Positions 12,491-24,854 of a DNA stretch of 64,000 nucleotides are shown in pieces. Below the pieces are notes generated by a model. It was not told the origin of the DNA and made no database searches. It worked only from the letters and a program-made list of their open reading frames with translations. Source of the stretch: Acanthacorydalis orientalis. Taxonomy: Eukaryota; Arthropoda; Insecta; Megaloptera; Corydalidae. The first letter of the stretch is position 1. Each line of letters opens with the position of its first letter. Made by a program: the position numbers and the translations under genes. Location: the NCBI GenBank assembly GCA_034766995.1, contig CM068314.1, forward strand, positions 24,238,108 to 24,302,107. Reading direction: 5' to 3'.

Positions 12491-13757
12491 TATTGTTTCT
12501 TGAAAAATACATCTAAATGAAAGTTACAGAGTTTCATAATAAATAAATAAGTGGAGACAACAATTTCCGGTCAGGTTCCAATTTACGTTAAAGTTACCAC
12601 AAATTGGAGTCTGGTTAAATATTGGCGTATCTATTACACTGATATTTTTTCTGTACGTTTATATATTAAATAATAAATTAACTCAATTTTGTTTATATGT
12701 TTTCGCATGAAATATTATTTATTAAAAAAACAAATATGATTTTTTTATACCTTCGCACTCTGAAAATAGGATCGACATTGAATCGAACATAGCTAAATCA
12801 AATTTAACACCAATTAATTCTTAGAAATGATGCTCTTTTTGAGATATGCAGGAAATCGTTTACTTGCGAAAATTAATTAAGCTCAATTGCTACTACAAAA
12901 ATTGTAATTACCTGTACTTTTATTATTAATTTCTGCATAAATTATTTTGTATGTTTTTATTTCTTAACATTTTAAAAGCTGTTTTGAAACATTTTTAATT
13001 TTATTTAGTAATTATTGATCTTTAATTATAGATTTATTCGTATATGTATACCTTACATCAATTGTAAACATCTTTTACATAATATTTTCAATTATATTTG
13101 TTTTGAAAACGTATTTATTAATGTGTCTAGTTTTGGAGTGAAATAATGACTAATTTCATTCAATTCAATTTCATTAGACATCCACGTATGTTGAACTCCC
13201 ACTGCATCCTTAAAATGAATGATCATTAAATTGTCAGGTAATACGTATAAACTTGTAATTATTAAAAAAATATTAAACAGTGTAGGCAGTATGACGATCT
13301 TTTGCTCGACGCAATTGTGAGTCATTGTTTTACAGGAAAATATGATTAAATATGAAGTTTGTTTATAAATCGATCTTTGTATATTTTCTATCAAAAAATA
13401 TATGTGAATAGAATTCCCAACCAACTGTTTTAAATTGTAAACAGATTTTTAGTGTCATATTAAATGATATTCAGTAGTAAAATGAAAAATAAAATAAATT
13501 TATATGTTCTAAATTAATTTTATATAAAAACATTTACCATAACGATTATTTCTCACGTTTTAACTGTTGCTTTAGTCGTATGAATTAAATATCAGGTCAG
13601 ATGATTCATCTGAACTTATTAACGGAATTTTTTATCTATTCAATTTAAATTTCCCATCACGTATTTCGCCTGTAATTGAATTATGATTAGAAAAATTAAA
13701 CTTGAATATAAAAACAGAATTTATTTATTCAGTTCAATTTGTATAAAATTGATTTGT

Positions 13758-13760
13758 GTA

Positions 13761-13811
<51 letters not shown>
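13758..13811. repeat. (TA)n microsatellite
   Basis: TA run interrupted once near its start. Confidence 0.95.
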
Positions 13812-13814
<3 letters not shown>

Positions 13815-14420
13815 GTGGATATAAAAATATTATTATGCTTCACGCGCACATTTTTCAGTATCATCTGATCTATTACAATACAATACAAAACTATTTTGCA
13901 GTCATTGCGTATTAGAATTGTCATTGATATTTAGAATGTTCAATCCATTCATCAATACATTACATCAAATTCTCACAAATTTGAATAAAAAATAAATTCC
14001 CGGAATATATTGACTGCATAATGAGTTCGTATGTAATATACGTTTCATTCATTGTATGTATTGGAATTTTATATTTGTTATAAGCACAACTTCTTTTTTC
14101 TTATGTTCGTAAAAAAATATACATTACTTTTTGTAAAGCGAATAAATATTTTAATTTTATAACCGAAGTGGAATTTAATGAATAAATATTGACTTAATAG
14201 AAATTAACCTAACTTCGTTACAATACTTTTTTCAAGTATATACAAGTTTTAAAGTGTTGATAAGATACATACATTTTTTTCTACAATTCTTCATGTCTGA
14301 CAAGTTTCAATGTATGAAATCCATCAGTTAAAATTTGAATAGCATAAGGTAAAAAGTTTAATTTAAATATACTGATACACTCTTAAAATAATAAAATGTG
14401 AAGTAATAGATAAACTACAC

Positions 14421-14457
<37 letters not shown>

Positions 14458-14461
<4 letters not shown>

Positions 14462-15009
14462 GGATTTAGACAGGGGCAACGTAGGTGACTACCCAGTGGG
14501 GCAAATTTAAAAAAACTGGAAATTTTATTTTCAATCATAATTTCAGTTCTCATTCGCATTTTATGTTCAATCGAATATTTTTGTGTACTGCAGTAGCAAA
14601 TTGCAGTGCAGAAAGGTCATTTTCTTGTTTGAAGAGGATAAAAAATTACATTCGTTCCACGATGACCGGACACCGCTTGAACAGCTTAGCTTTATTATGT
14701 ATAGAATCGGAATTATTTCTATCCATAGATTGTGAAAATTTAATTACAGGATTCACTACCAGAAAAGTGAGACATGAATTTTTGAAAGTGGTAACATGGA
14801 AAAGTTTTTTATAGTTTAAGTTTTCTTTAAAATATAATGTATATTACAAGGTCTATTTACTACATGTCAATTTACATTTTTTAAATAAATTAAATGAATG
14901 GGAAATTTTACAGTCACGGATTTCTCCTACTTTATTTCGACAGAATTTGGGGCGGGAAGGGCGGCATTTGATTGATGGCCCAAGGGCGTTACATAGTGTA
15001 AATCCGGCC

Positions 15010-15012
<3 letters not shown>
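14458..15012 (+). mobile_element. hAT-family remnant, C-terminal transposase only
   Basis: Both ends are fused directly to (TA)n arrays. The right end reads GTGTAAATCCGGCCCTG, whose reverse complement starts CAGGGCCGGATTTACAC. The left end, CATAGGATTTAGAC, is a decayed version of it, so these look like terminal inverted repeats. Inside, the + strand frame ending at 14814 contains VANCSAERSFSCLKRIKNYI, RSTMTGHRLNSLALLCIESE and LITGFTTRKVRHEFL. This is the hAT C-terminal dimerisation region, of the type seen in ZMYM1-like transposases. The N-terminal and catalytic parts are missing, so it is a deletion derivative or dead copy. Confidence 0.8.
14485..14814 (+). pseudogene. hAT transposase C-terminal fragment
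   Basis: The recognisable part is roughly codons 25-105 of this 109-codon frame. It matches the hATC pattern (S-A-E-R-S-F-S followed by a K-N-Y-x-R-S-T-M block and an L-x-I-E helix). The first codons come from element sequence with no known domain, so the nominal start is unlikely to be biologically used. The catalytic DDE region and BED finger are absent. Confidence 0.7.
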
Positions 15013-15040
<28 letters not shown>

Positions 15041-16022
15041 CTCTAAAATTAAAAAGAAATTTAACAATTCGTGAAATATTTTGATTTAAAAACGTGGCAT
15101 AACAAATAGATCATAATCACTTCAAACTGAAAGAATTAAAGTTATGAAATAATTACTGGAAAACGCAAGTTGTGTTTATGAAAATAAAAATAATATATTC
15201 TTTTTAATTGCTATAAACACATTTACATTAAATTTAGTTTTACATTAATGAAAGGAGCAATACTATTTTAAAATCGGAAACGTCAATTTTCAGAACACCA
15301 TTCTGTCAATTGAAGAATGAAATGAATAGCGCGTATTACGATATACAATCTTTGACATGCTTATCGCTTCCTGTATTAAAGATGAATTAATTAATAAATG
15401 TTATATACATATATTATATTGATATTTACATATTGTAATTTACCAGTTATTTCCGTACTCAAAACTCACTGTGTTTTTATAACAAAAAAGTGATCTTAAT
15501 TTTTAGTAATGCAAAAATACATAAATTCATTAATATTCTTTGACTTCACGATTTCTAAATCAATTTATATTTTGAAAGTATACACGATTTTATAAAAAAA
15601 AAGTATAAAACACACAATCAATCAAGTTTTAGGATTAAGTAGCATCTCGATAAATAAACGTATCTTGACAGTTTCAAAAAGAATCTTATGTCAGTATTCA
15701 CGCGGGTAGATAAAACAACAAGACAAGAAAAACAATCGTATATTTTGTAGAAGACAGATTGAATTGAATTTTCTGTTTGTGTATGTATATTTTTGAATAC
15801 CTATTTCGTTGCATGTGTGTTTACTTTTTTTTTGAAACAGATTGAAGAGATTTATATACCTATTTTATTTCTGAATAAAATTGCTATTTGAATATCTTTT
15901 TATACGCATGCAAAAAAAAATAAAACACAGAAGACAAGAAAAGTGATTTTTATTTCAACAAGAAAATATTTTTCCTGTTTTTCAAAATCTATAATTATAG
16001 GACGGGAATTTTGTGCAAGTAT
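15013..16022. other. A+T-rich DNA, no gene seen
   Basis: It begins with the (TA)n array that flanks the hAT remnant (15013-15041). The rest has no exon-like frames or recognisable repeats. Confidence 0.5.
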
Positions 16023-16420
16023 TACATTGGTAGGAATATAATTGCGAATTTTATTTTCTGAATTCTAACCTTGATTTTTTTTAATGATGTGTCATTTCAT
16101 TGTGTTCATATTAATATAATTTTAAAGTGCATTTTCGGCCTGTATTTTGATAACATTGACTTTGATTTTAATATTAAGTTTGCTTCGAATTGAGCTATTG
16201 AATTTAAAATGGAAAAGAAGCAAATAATAACATTTTTTTTGTATGAGTTCAAAATTGGTGACAAAGCAGCAGAAACTGCTCTTAAATTAAACGATGCTTT
16301 TGATGTTGGTACTGTTAAGAAACATATGGTGCAATGGTGGTTCCAAAAATTTTGTGCCGGAGACAAGGGGGTTGAAGATGAAGAAGGTCCAATTATTTGG
16401 CGTACTCGGTTTCTCAATTA
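16023..16420 (+). mobile_element. truncated mariner (mellifera-like), 5' end only
   Basis: It starts with an inverted-repeat end, TTGGTAGGAATATAATTGCG, followed by a 5' untranslated region that aligns with the reverse complement of 24360-24540. The transposase start at 16209 encodes MEKKQIITFFLYEFKIGDKA, AAETALKLNDAF and [12 protein letters not shown], which is the mariner helix-turn-helix. Similarity stops at DEEGP (about 16395). The remainder, including all three catalytic acidic residues and the 3' inverted repeat, is missing. Confidence 0.85.
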
Positions 16421-16578
16421 ATTACTATAATTATTGGCTTACAATTGGTTATTTTCTTATAATTTTCTCTTGTTGTTTTGTATTTTTTGTTTATTATTCT
16501 TAATGCTAAAACTTATTTTTAAATACACTATTAACATTTCTCTAATGAACTTTTCTACAAAAATGTATATTAAAAACA

Positions 16579-16579
<1 letters not shown>

Positions 16580-16610
<31 letters not shown>
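16580..16610. repeat. (TA)n microsatellite
   Basis: About 15 TA units followed by GTATGTATGTATGTG. Confidence 0.9.
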
Positions 16611-16613
<3 letters not shown>

Positions 16614-16820
16614 CATGTGTGTATGTATGTATGTGCGTGATGTGGGAATATATCATTTTTATTCTTTAATTACTGTTATAAAACTAAATAAAGTACAACT
16701 CATCTTAAACTCGTTCCATACGCCTTAGAGATTTCCTTTTAAAATAGTCGTGTCTTTTATAAACATTAAACGGATACATCTGCGTTCAGAAAAAAAAATA
16801 ACGCATAACGTTTATTGCAG

Positions 16821-16999
16821 AGACCTGAGACCTGCAAGTCTGGAGAGAGCACAGGAGGCATGTCGGCTACGTTTATATGAGGCGTACGCGTGGGGTGGAC
16901 CACTCTTCATAGCTGGAACAGCCGCTGTACTCGACAATATGCCCATGGCTGGCGATTTTCTACGACCACGATTCGGTCACCACATGTGTTGGTTTTATG
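16821..16999 (+). CDS. mthl1: mthl1-like exon (TM4 region)
   Basis: The acceptor TTTATTGCAG precedes it and the donor GTGAGTAC follows it. It encodes [20 protein letters not shown] through GHHMCWFY. It begins with one base completing a codon and ends with one base of the next. Its base composition is markedly richer in G+C than its surroundings, as expected of a conserved exon. Confidence 0.9.
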
Positions 17000-18082
17000 G
17001 TGAGTACATTTAAATCTGTTTGCATACTATTTAAATAAAGAATTGAAAATGAATCGAAAGGGAAATTAATATAATGGAATGAAAATACACCATGAAGGAT
17101 AATAAAAAAAATCATTAAAAATTATCTAATAATAATGAGAAGATCAGTTTTGATTTAGCATATTCTAATCACATCATTATGAACACTTCTTTAAAAAATA
17201 TAGCAGTTTATTTCTCTACCGAATTCAAAATGTAATTTCATTTTAATTGTAAATCTTTCTGCAATTATTTCCTATATTCAATAATCACACAAAATATCGC
17301 TACATAGTTTTCCTCAAATAAAAATATTAAACTACATATTTAATATCAAAAGAAAGTAACACGGTTTGTGAAACTCAATTGTTCTCATATCTCAATACTC
17401 AATCATAAATAAATAGATTCACCGTAACAATCTGCGTAAAAATCTGCATTAATATATTTTAATAGATTTATAGTTAAATTTCAAATCTAAAAATAAAATT
17501 AAAAATAAATTTAAATAAAATTATCTTATATATTGAATATTAAATACATATGTTTATAATTTTGCAAAAAAAAAAACACTTATTTTAGATTAATAAAATA
17601 ATTATTGTCTTAATTTATATTTTGTAAGTTACATATTTATTAACAGCTGTACAAAAAACATGAATGATTTTTGTTTATTGACCTGAAACAAGTTTAAAGA
17701 AAATTATGTATAAATGTATTACATAAAATTCACGGTGTTCAAGTAAATGTTAAATACTCATTAGTTTTCGCCAAGTTGAATTTTCATGCACTGATTATAT
17801 TTAAACTACAGTTGTTTTACCTCACTGTTTCTGAAGACATATATTCGAATGTCAATCATTATGAAAAAATAACAAACATGTGAACATTGAAGAAGTGATT
17901 TGATATTAATATAGTCAACCTTGAATAAAACGGGAAATACTTATTTATAAATTACATACTAATCTGTCACTAATTATTGATTTAAAACATATAAATAATG
18001 TACGATATGACAAGTATATAGAACAGTTTTCTGTTAAGATACATAATATTACAAATTCATTTTAAGTGCATCAATGTATACC

Positions 18083-18117
<35 letters not shown>

Positions 18118-18840
18118 TAAATATTCCGTAAAATTTCAAAAATGGACAAAAAAATTTAAAAAAAGTGTAGATTTTGTATTAAATTATTATTAATCATAAC
18201 ATCCGAAGTTAAATGAAAAATTACGATATTGGTATCACTAATACATTTTTGCACGAATTTTAAAGGATGGTTTGATTTTCATATGATTCTGTCGCCATGA
18301 ATGTTTATAGGCCGTCCTTGGAGGTGCCGGGCCCCGATACAGCCAGGACCTTAAGATGGTCTACTATCTTTTTATACATTTTTTTAATCATCGCTTTTCA
18401 TGTACAAATCTGCGAAAAGTTTCAAAAAAAAACCGGATATTAATTCTTAACAACTACAATGAAATGTGAGACTATAAAAAACTTCGTTGCCATATAACTG
18501 CGAGAGTGATTATATAGACCTACTAGCATATATATATATATAAATATAACAACTACGTTGCAATATAACTGCGAGATTTATTATATGTATATATATATAA
18601 CTAGGGAGATTCATCCCCTGCTCATTTTGCTCACCCACCTCCGCGCTCACTGCGCTCACCCACTCGTAATAAATCAAAAACATTTATGTTTAAAAACGTT
18701 ATTGAATAAAATTGAAGTATCAGTCTACTGATTTTAAATTGTTAATTTTCCATTCAACAGATAATTGTTTTTATTGGCATTTTTTCATTTTTAGTTTTTA
18801 AATTATTTATTTCAAAAATTTTAATTTTAATCTCAATCTT

Positions 18841-18891
<51 letters not shown>

Positions 18892-20466
18892 TCACATTGA
18901 AAGGGATAGCGTTGAGTTAAATAATCTTTCAAAAATATTATAAAAAATAATATATTTCTTTCAAAAATATTATATTTCTTTATTTCACTAATTTTTTTTT
19001 CAATTTCTGTAAAAAAATTTAAAGAAAGTATGAATAAAAACATTTCAAGCAGTTAATTATTCATATCAAACCAAATCAAAGAATACATCAAACTAAGTAT
19101 TCAATGCGTTTTTTATGATTTTTTTAAAAATTACAAAATTATCTCATTTTTGCAATAAACGATAAAATCTTTTCAAAAACTATTTCAACGTTATAATTAA
19201 ATAAAAATTCTCTTGAATCATCTTTAGGTTCTTTTTACCTCATCAGATTACATATTTTCAACCTATCGTCATTATATATTACTTATAATTTTAAGACGAA
19301 TTAAGAGTGATTCAGTTTTACAGTATTCGAATTCCATTTGTATCCATCTTAATTTATTAGTATCCAAATGTGCAATATTAAAATAAATAAATCATTGACC
19401 TAGATACTTCTAAATTTTTGTAAGTATAAATGAAACAAATATAACATATTGCAGAAGGTGTGAAAGACATGCGGCCGTTACTCCTGGTATAAAAAAATAG
19501 GGATTGAACTATTTACAAGAAGTGTTATATTCATGTTTACGATTTTGATGCTAAACGTTAACAAGGAAACAATTCTTGAGTTTTGTATTCAAATTTGTAA
19601 ATTATTGTACAAACAAAGGTTTTTTTTAAATAATATAACTTGAATATTTACATATGTCGATAATTCGTAAAAATTATGTACAGACTTAAAAAAAATGACA
19701 GTTATATTATTCAAATAAAATAGAAATAAATCATGATGTAACCGTAGAACTATGTATAAATAAATATTTGTTCATGTTTTGCAATTTGAACGTGTAAACC
19801 TTTCTATATGTCTTGCCGTTACTTTGCTGACTCAACCAGACCACCATTTATTTCTTTTCTAGCCAATCTTGTTTTGTTGTATGAGGGGCGCACCCAACCT
19901 TCAAACGGCCTTGCCGTCTTCTCCCCGCACATTCGGTACTATAAAAATGGTTTATTAATTGAAACTTAAACAATTATTTGCGTAACGTCGTTAGTATAAA
20001 TATTTAAATGAACAAATGGCAATATGTAAATATGGTTACGTTCGGTCATTCGCATATCAGGTTTCTTTTTATAACATCAAACCGTAATTAAAATAAAAAA
20101 AGTATTCTATTTAAGGTATATTTGAAATTGTGTAGCATTCAAGTCATAATTATAATATTTTATATCTAGAATAATATCTGAATTTTTATCCTACATATAA
20201 ATGAAAGGCAGGTCAGTGTTGTATAAGTACTTTTTTGTATTCTACATCTCTATTTTTAATTAGACATGTAAATAAATCTCCATGTACAGTAACAGCTTAT
20301 ATTTCAAAATAAAGTAATACTGACTGTTTGATAAAACGACCTTATATTGACTAATAATATAAAATCGATTTGCCATTAAAATGAGATTATTTTTAAAATG
20401 TGTTGTTTTTTTCCTAATCTTTAACAACTAAGAAAATCGTTCAAAAATCCTTTATTGGCAGAAAAG

Positions 20467-20516
<50 letters not shown>

Positions 20517-22592
20517 TGTATGTATTTTACTTAGAAAATTTTAAAGAATATCTCAAAATTTAATAACTACATTAAAATTCGTTTTACAATAATGTACTTT
20601 TTATAGGATTCAAATGAAATATTGATATTTCTTCTATATTTCTGAATTGCACCGATTTCTTTGAAAATTAATATAAAATAAATCACTAATAAATTTTAAA
20701 ACGTTATAAGCAAATAAATTAAAATATTCAATTATATTGATTTATCCGTACGTGGGTATTTTAAATTATTTCTTAATTTAAGATAATTCGTCTTATTGAT
20801 AATTTTGAAAAAGATTTTTATAAAAACTGAAATATACTGAACAAAGCTACAAGTAACATAAAAATCAATTTACAAACTAACGTATCTTAAAACACAAATT
20901 AATTAATCAAATAATTCAAAAATTAGTACGTTTGTAGTATCAATGCATAATAGACCTAAAACTATTTTAAAAAATAAGACATTAAATCAATTATTTTAAA
21001 AAAAATTTGAAAAAATATTTGAATTTATCTAAAATTAAGTTTATATCCTTTTTCATATTCTATTTTTTTTGTATTCTGCGTTGACAAATAGAGTATAATT
21101 TAATTTCTGAAGTATGATTTAAAAATACAAAATAGAAGAAAAAAGATAAATATTTTTTAGACTTCACAGATATAAATAGTGTAGAGAAATCATAATTGCT
21201 AGCGAAATACCAGCGGCTAAGATTATTTCGAGCAGCCATTCTAAATTGCATAACTTTGTAATAATCTATATCCTTAAGAGGTAAAAAGAAAATTGAATTT
21301 CAAACGATTAGTCAAAAAAATTAATACAATTTAATATTTCATAAATATATTTCGAAAGTACATTTTAGGAATTTATTTATTTTGGATTAAATTACACTTC
21401 ATACACTTAATCGTTCATGTTTGTGAGAAAAATAGGAAATTTTAGCAACATACTTAATTTATAGCAAGTTAATTTAATGAAATGTATTAAAGAAACTGAA
21501 TACTTGTAGTATAAAGGTCTCTTGTAAATGTAAATTTTATTTAATATTGAAAAATAATATAAGCAAAAATCAATTTAATACTTTTTTAATACATTTTAAA
21601 AATATTAACTCTACTGGGTAAGAGAGCTTTCATTAATAAGTTGATTTTTCTTTACTAAAAAATATAAAATGTACTTCGACTTCAACAACAACTTCGACTT
21701 TTTTTGCAAAATAATTTAAACATATAGTTATTTTATCCTTTTATGAGTATTTGAAAAAAAAAACATGTTTAGATTAATTAATATATGAAATACCAACCAT
21801 ATAAATTTTCAATTATGTTCATAAAGTTTTTTTCTGTTGACGAGTTTAATAATTTAAATTATTACTCTTAATTATGTACCTGTGTTTTATTAATCGTACC
21901 GTATTCTTTTTTAACATTCAATTACAAAAGCTAATGAAAATATAATTTAGTTTTTATTATTTAAAAAAATTAATCCATTTAGAAATTTCTTCTAAGCAGT
22001 GTAATAAAATAATATCTCGAAATAATCAATTTGACTCAAATCATATTCCATTTAATTCAGACTAACCTATAAAAATTTAGATTTCGTGATCGACAAAAAT
22101 CAACTTGAATATTTTATTATCACATTTCCACTGTACACATTATCTACTTGTTTTCAGTAACAGAACGGATATTTATAAATGTTCTTCAATGTCACATCGT
22201 CATTTAGTTGTCCCTAGACACACAATAAAAAACAGGTTGATGCTGTTGTTATAACATGACGAAGCGCGAGATGTTCTCCTGTTAGAAGAAATAATAAAAA
22301 GAAGTTTAGAATTTCTGTTATACTAGAAGATCCCCATACAAAGCTAATAAAAATGTTTGTTACCAAACTGGTTTGTTGCTGAACAGGTACATGTTCTATT
22401 TGCTATATAAATTGCTATTTAATATATTACGGCACGGTATTTTCTCTATTATAGTCTTATGAGTATAAAGTCTACTCTATGTCCTTATCTGTGTCAATAT
22501 AATTAGATTCCAGTCTGCGGGTCCGCATTGTCCGACATTTAAATTAAATATACACTTATTCAAATTTGATAACTATATCTACTATCAAACGT

Positions 22593-22631
<39 letters not shown>

Positions 22632-23906
22632 AATATCTTATCAGCAATATTTTCGTTAGACGAAATTAGTTAATCCCAAAACGTGTTCTTGCACAAAAAT
22701 ATATAATCCAGAATTTAGATTTAAACTTAAAATACTGCTCTCTTCATTTAATCACTAATCATTAATTATATTTAATTAAAAAAGTTATTCTTTTATTTGT
22801 GACTGAAAACATTTTCTAGCGTACTAACAAGCTTAGACGATGCGACTTAAAAACCATAATCAATTAATCAATCAAGTTTTTTCGTTATTAACCAGTATTT
22901 TATATTTCTTTTAATTCTCCAGTAAATACTTCATTGTATCAATAAAAAGTAGAGCTAGCTTGCTTTCTATAATCTCATGAAATCACAAAGATTTTTAATA
23001 CGTGCACTAACTATTTAATTATATTAATCCCTATTACTGTCGATAAAATCGATTAAAAAAGTACTTCTACTTAGATGAAAAATGTTAACTAAATAATTAT
23101 ATGATTAAAATCATCATGTTAAAGTATTCGTGAGATTTTAATAACTAAAATACGCAAGAGTTTTGTTTTTTTAGTAAATTATTTATTACTTAATTATAAA
23201 ATATGTTATAAAGAATTACTGATTGTGACCACAGTTGTAATTAACCAAATAAAGTCTTTCAAATTTAGTTAATTATACTTAAAGATTTATCATTTCCGTT
23301 ATAAAGAAATATGTGTGGATTTTTAACTGTTAATTTTTTTCGCTGATACCAGTACTTGACATATTGTGCAAATATTAAATTTTAAAATAAAATAACGGAA
23401 ATTATAATTACATTTCTTCTGAATATTTTTATGAAACTATTTTTTTACAAAAAAATATTTTTATATATGTTTTATAAAAATTTCGAAGACGATATCTACT
23501 TTTTTTAAAAAGTATAGACATATATATATATATATATATATAGTAATAAATTTTAATGTTTGTGTTTGTAGCAAATAGAGAACGCAAGAAACATGATAAT
23601 CTAAACTGTATCTAATGGGCAGGGCATATATCAAGGTCGAAAGACAGATTTTATTCAAGAGTAGTTCAATTCATTCCAAGTAAAGTATCAACAAACCGTA
23701 ACAAAATAAAAAGAATGTGACATTTTATTAAATGATGACATGACAAATTAGTTAAACACGATTTTTAGTTTGTAAACAAATAGGTGTCACAAAAGTCTCT
23801 ATCTCAGGGCAGTAAGAATACTGTTTATTTATATTTTCCTTTATATTTGAAAAATGAAATACAAATCAATGAAATTACTACTAATGTGTGATAGATAATA
23901 TTTTGC

Positions 23907-23976
<70 letters not shown>

Positions 23977-24541
23977 AATGTTGGTAGAAATATAATTCCA
24001 ATTTATGACCTTCAAATTCATGTACATTTTTTAATTTAAGTGGTTTTAAGTGGCCCAGAACTGTTGGATGACTAACGTCCAACGTTTGTGCAGTCTCTCG
24101 AATTGTTGTGCGTAGTTCTACTTCAACTAACGCCTTCAGTTGGTCGTTATGAACTGAAGAAGGACACTCGCGACCTTCTTCATCTTCAAGGCTCTCGTTT
24201 CCAGCACAAAATTTTTGGAACCATCATAGCACCGTGCGTTCCTTAACAATACCCATACAAAAAGCATCGTTTAGTTAACGAGCAGTTTCTGTTGCTTTAC
24301 CACTCTTTTTGAACTCATACAAAAAATGTGCTCTTATTTGCTTCTTTTCCATCTTTAATTCAATAGCCCAATTTGAAACAAAATTAATAATAAAACCAGA
24401 GTCGATGTTATCAAAACACACACCGAAAAATACACTTCAAAATGATGTTAACATGGACACGATTAAATGATACTTTCATTGAAAAAATTAAGATTAGAAT
24501 TCGGAAAATAAAAACCGCAATTATTTTCCTACCAACTTAAT

Positions 24542-24573
<32 letters not shown>

Positions 24574-24818
24574 TAATTATATAATATATAATTTAATTAT
24601 AGTGTTTAAGTATATATTATTCAATAAAGTATTGTCTGTGATATTTTTTTTATAATTTTAAACCAGAAATATTTTTAATATTAAATCAAAAATGTATTAA
24701 ATATTAAGTATGTTATTTAAAAAGGAATATAGGGAATGATTTAATTAAGTTCGTGTCAAAGAATCTTAAATGAAAATCGTGGTACATAAAAAGACACACA
24801 TACATCTCACCTCTTTCT

Positions 24819-24854
<36 letters not shown>

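Larger units (their letters stand above)
12201..14457. other. A+T-rich DNA with three long (TA)n arrays, no gene seen
   Basis: Open frames here, such as the minus-strand one at 13424-13092, show no recognisable domain and their composition is that of random A+T-rich DNA. Confidence 0.5.
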
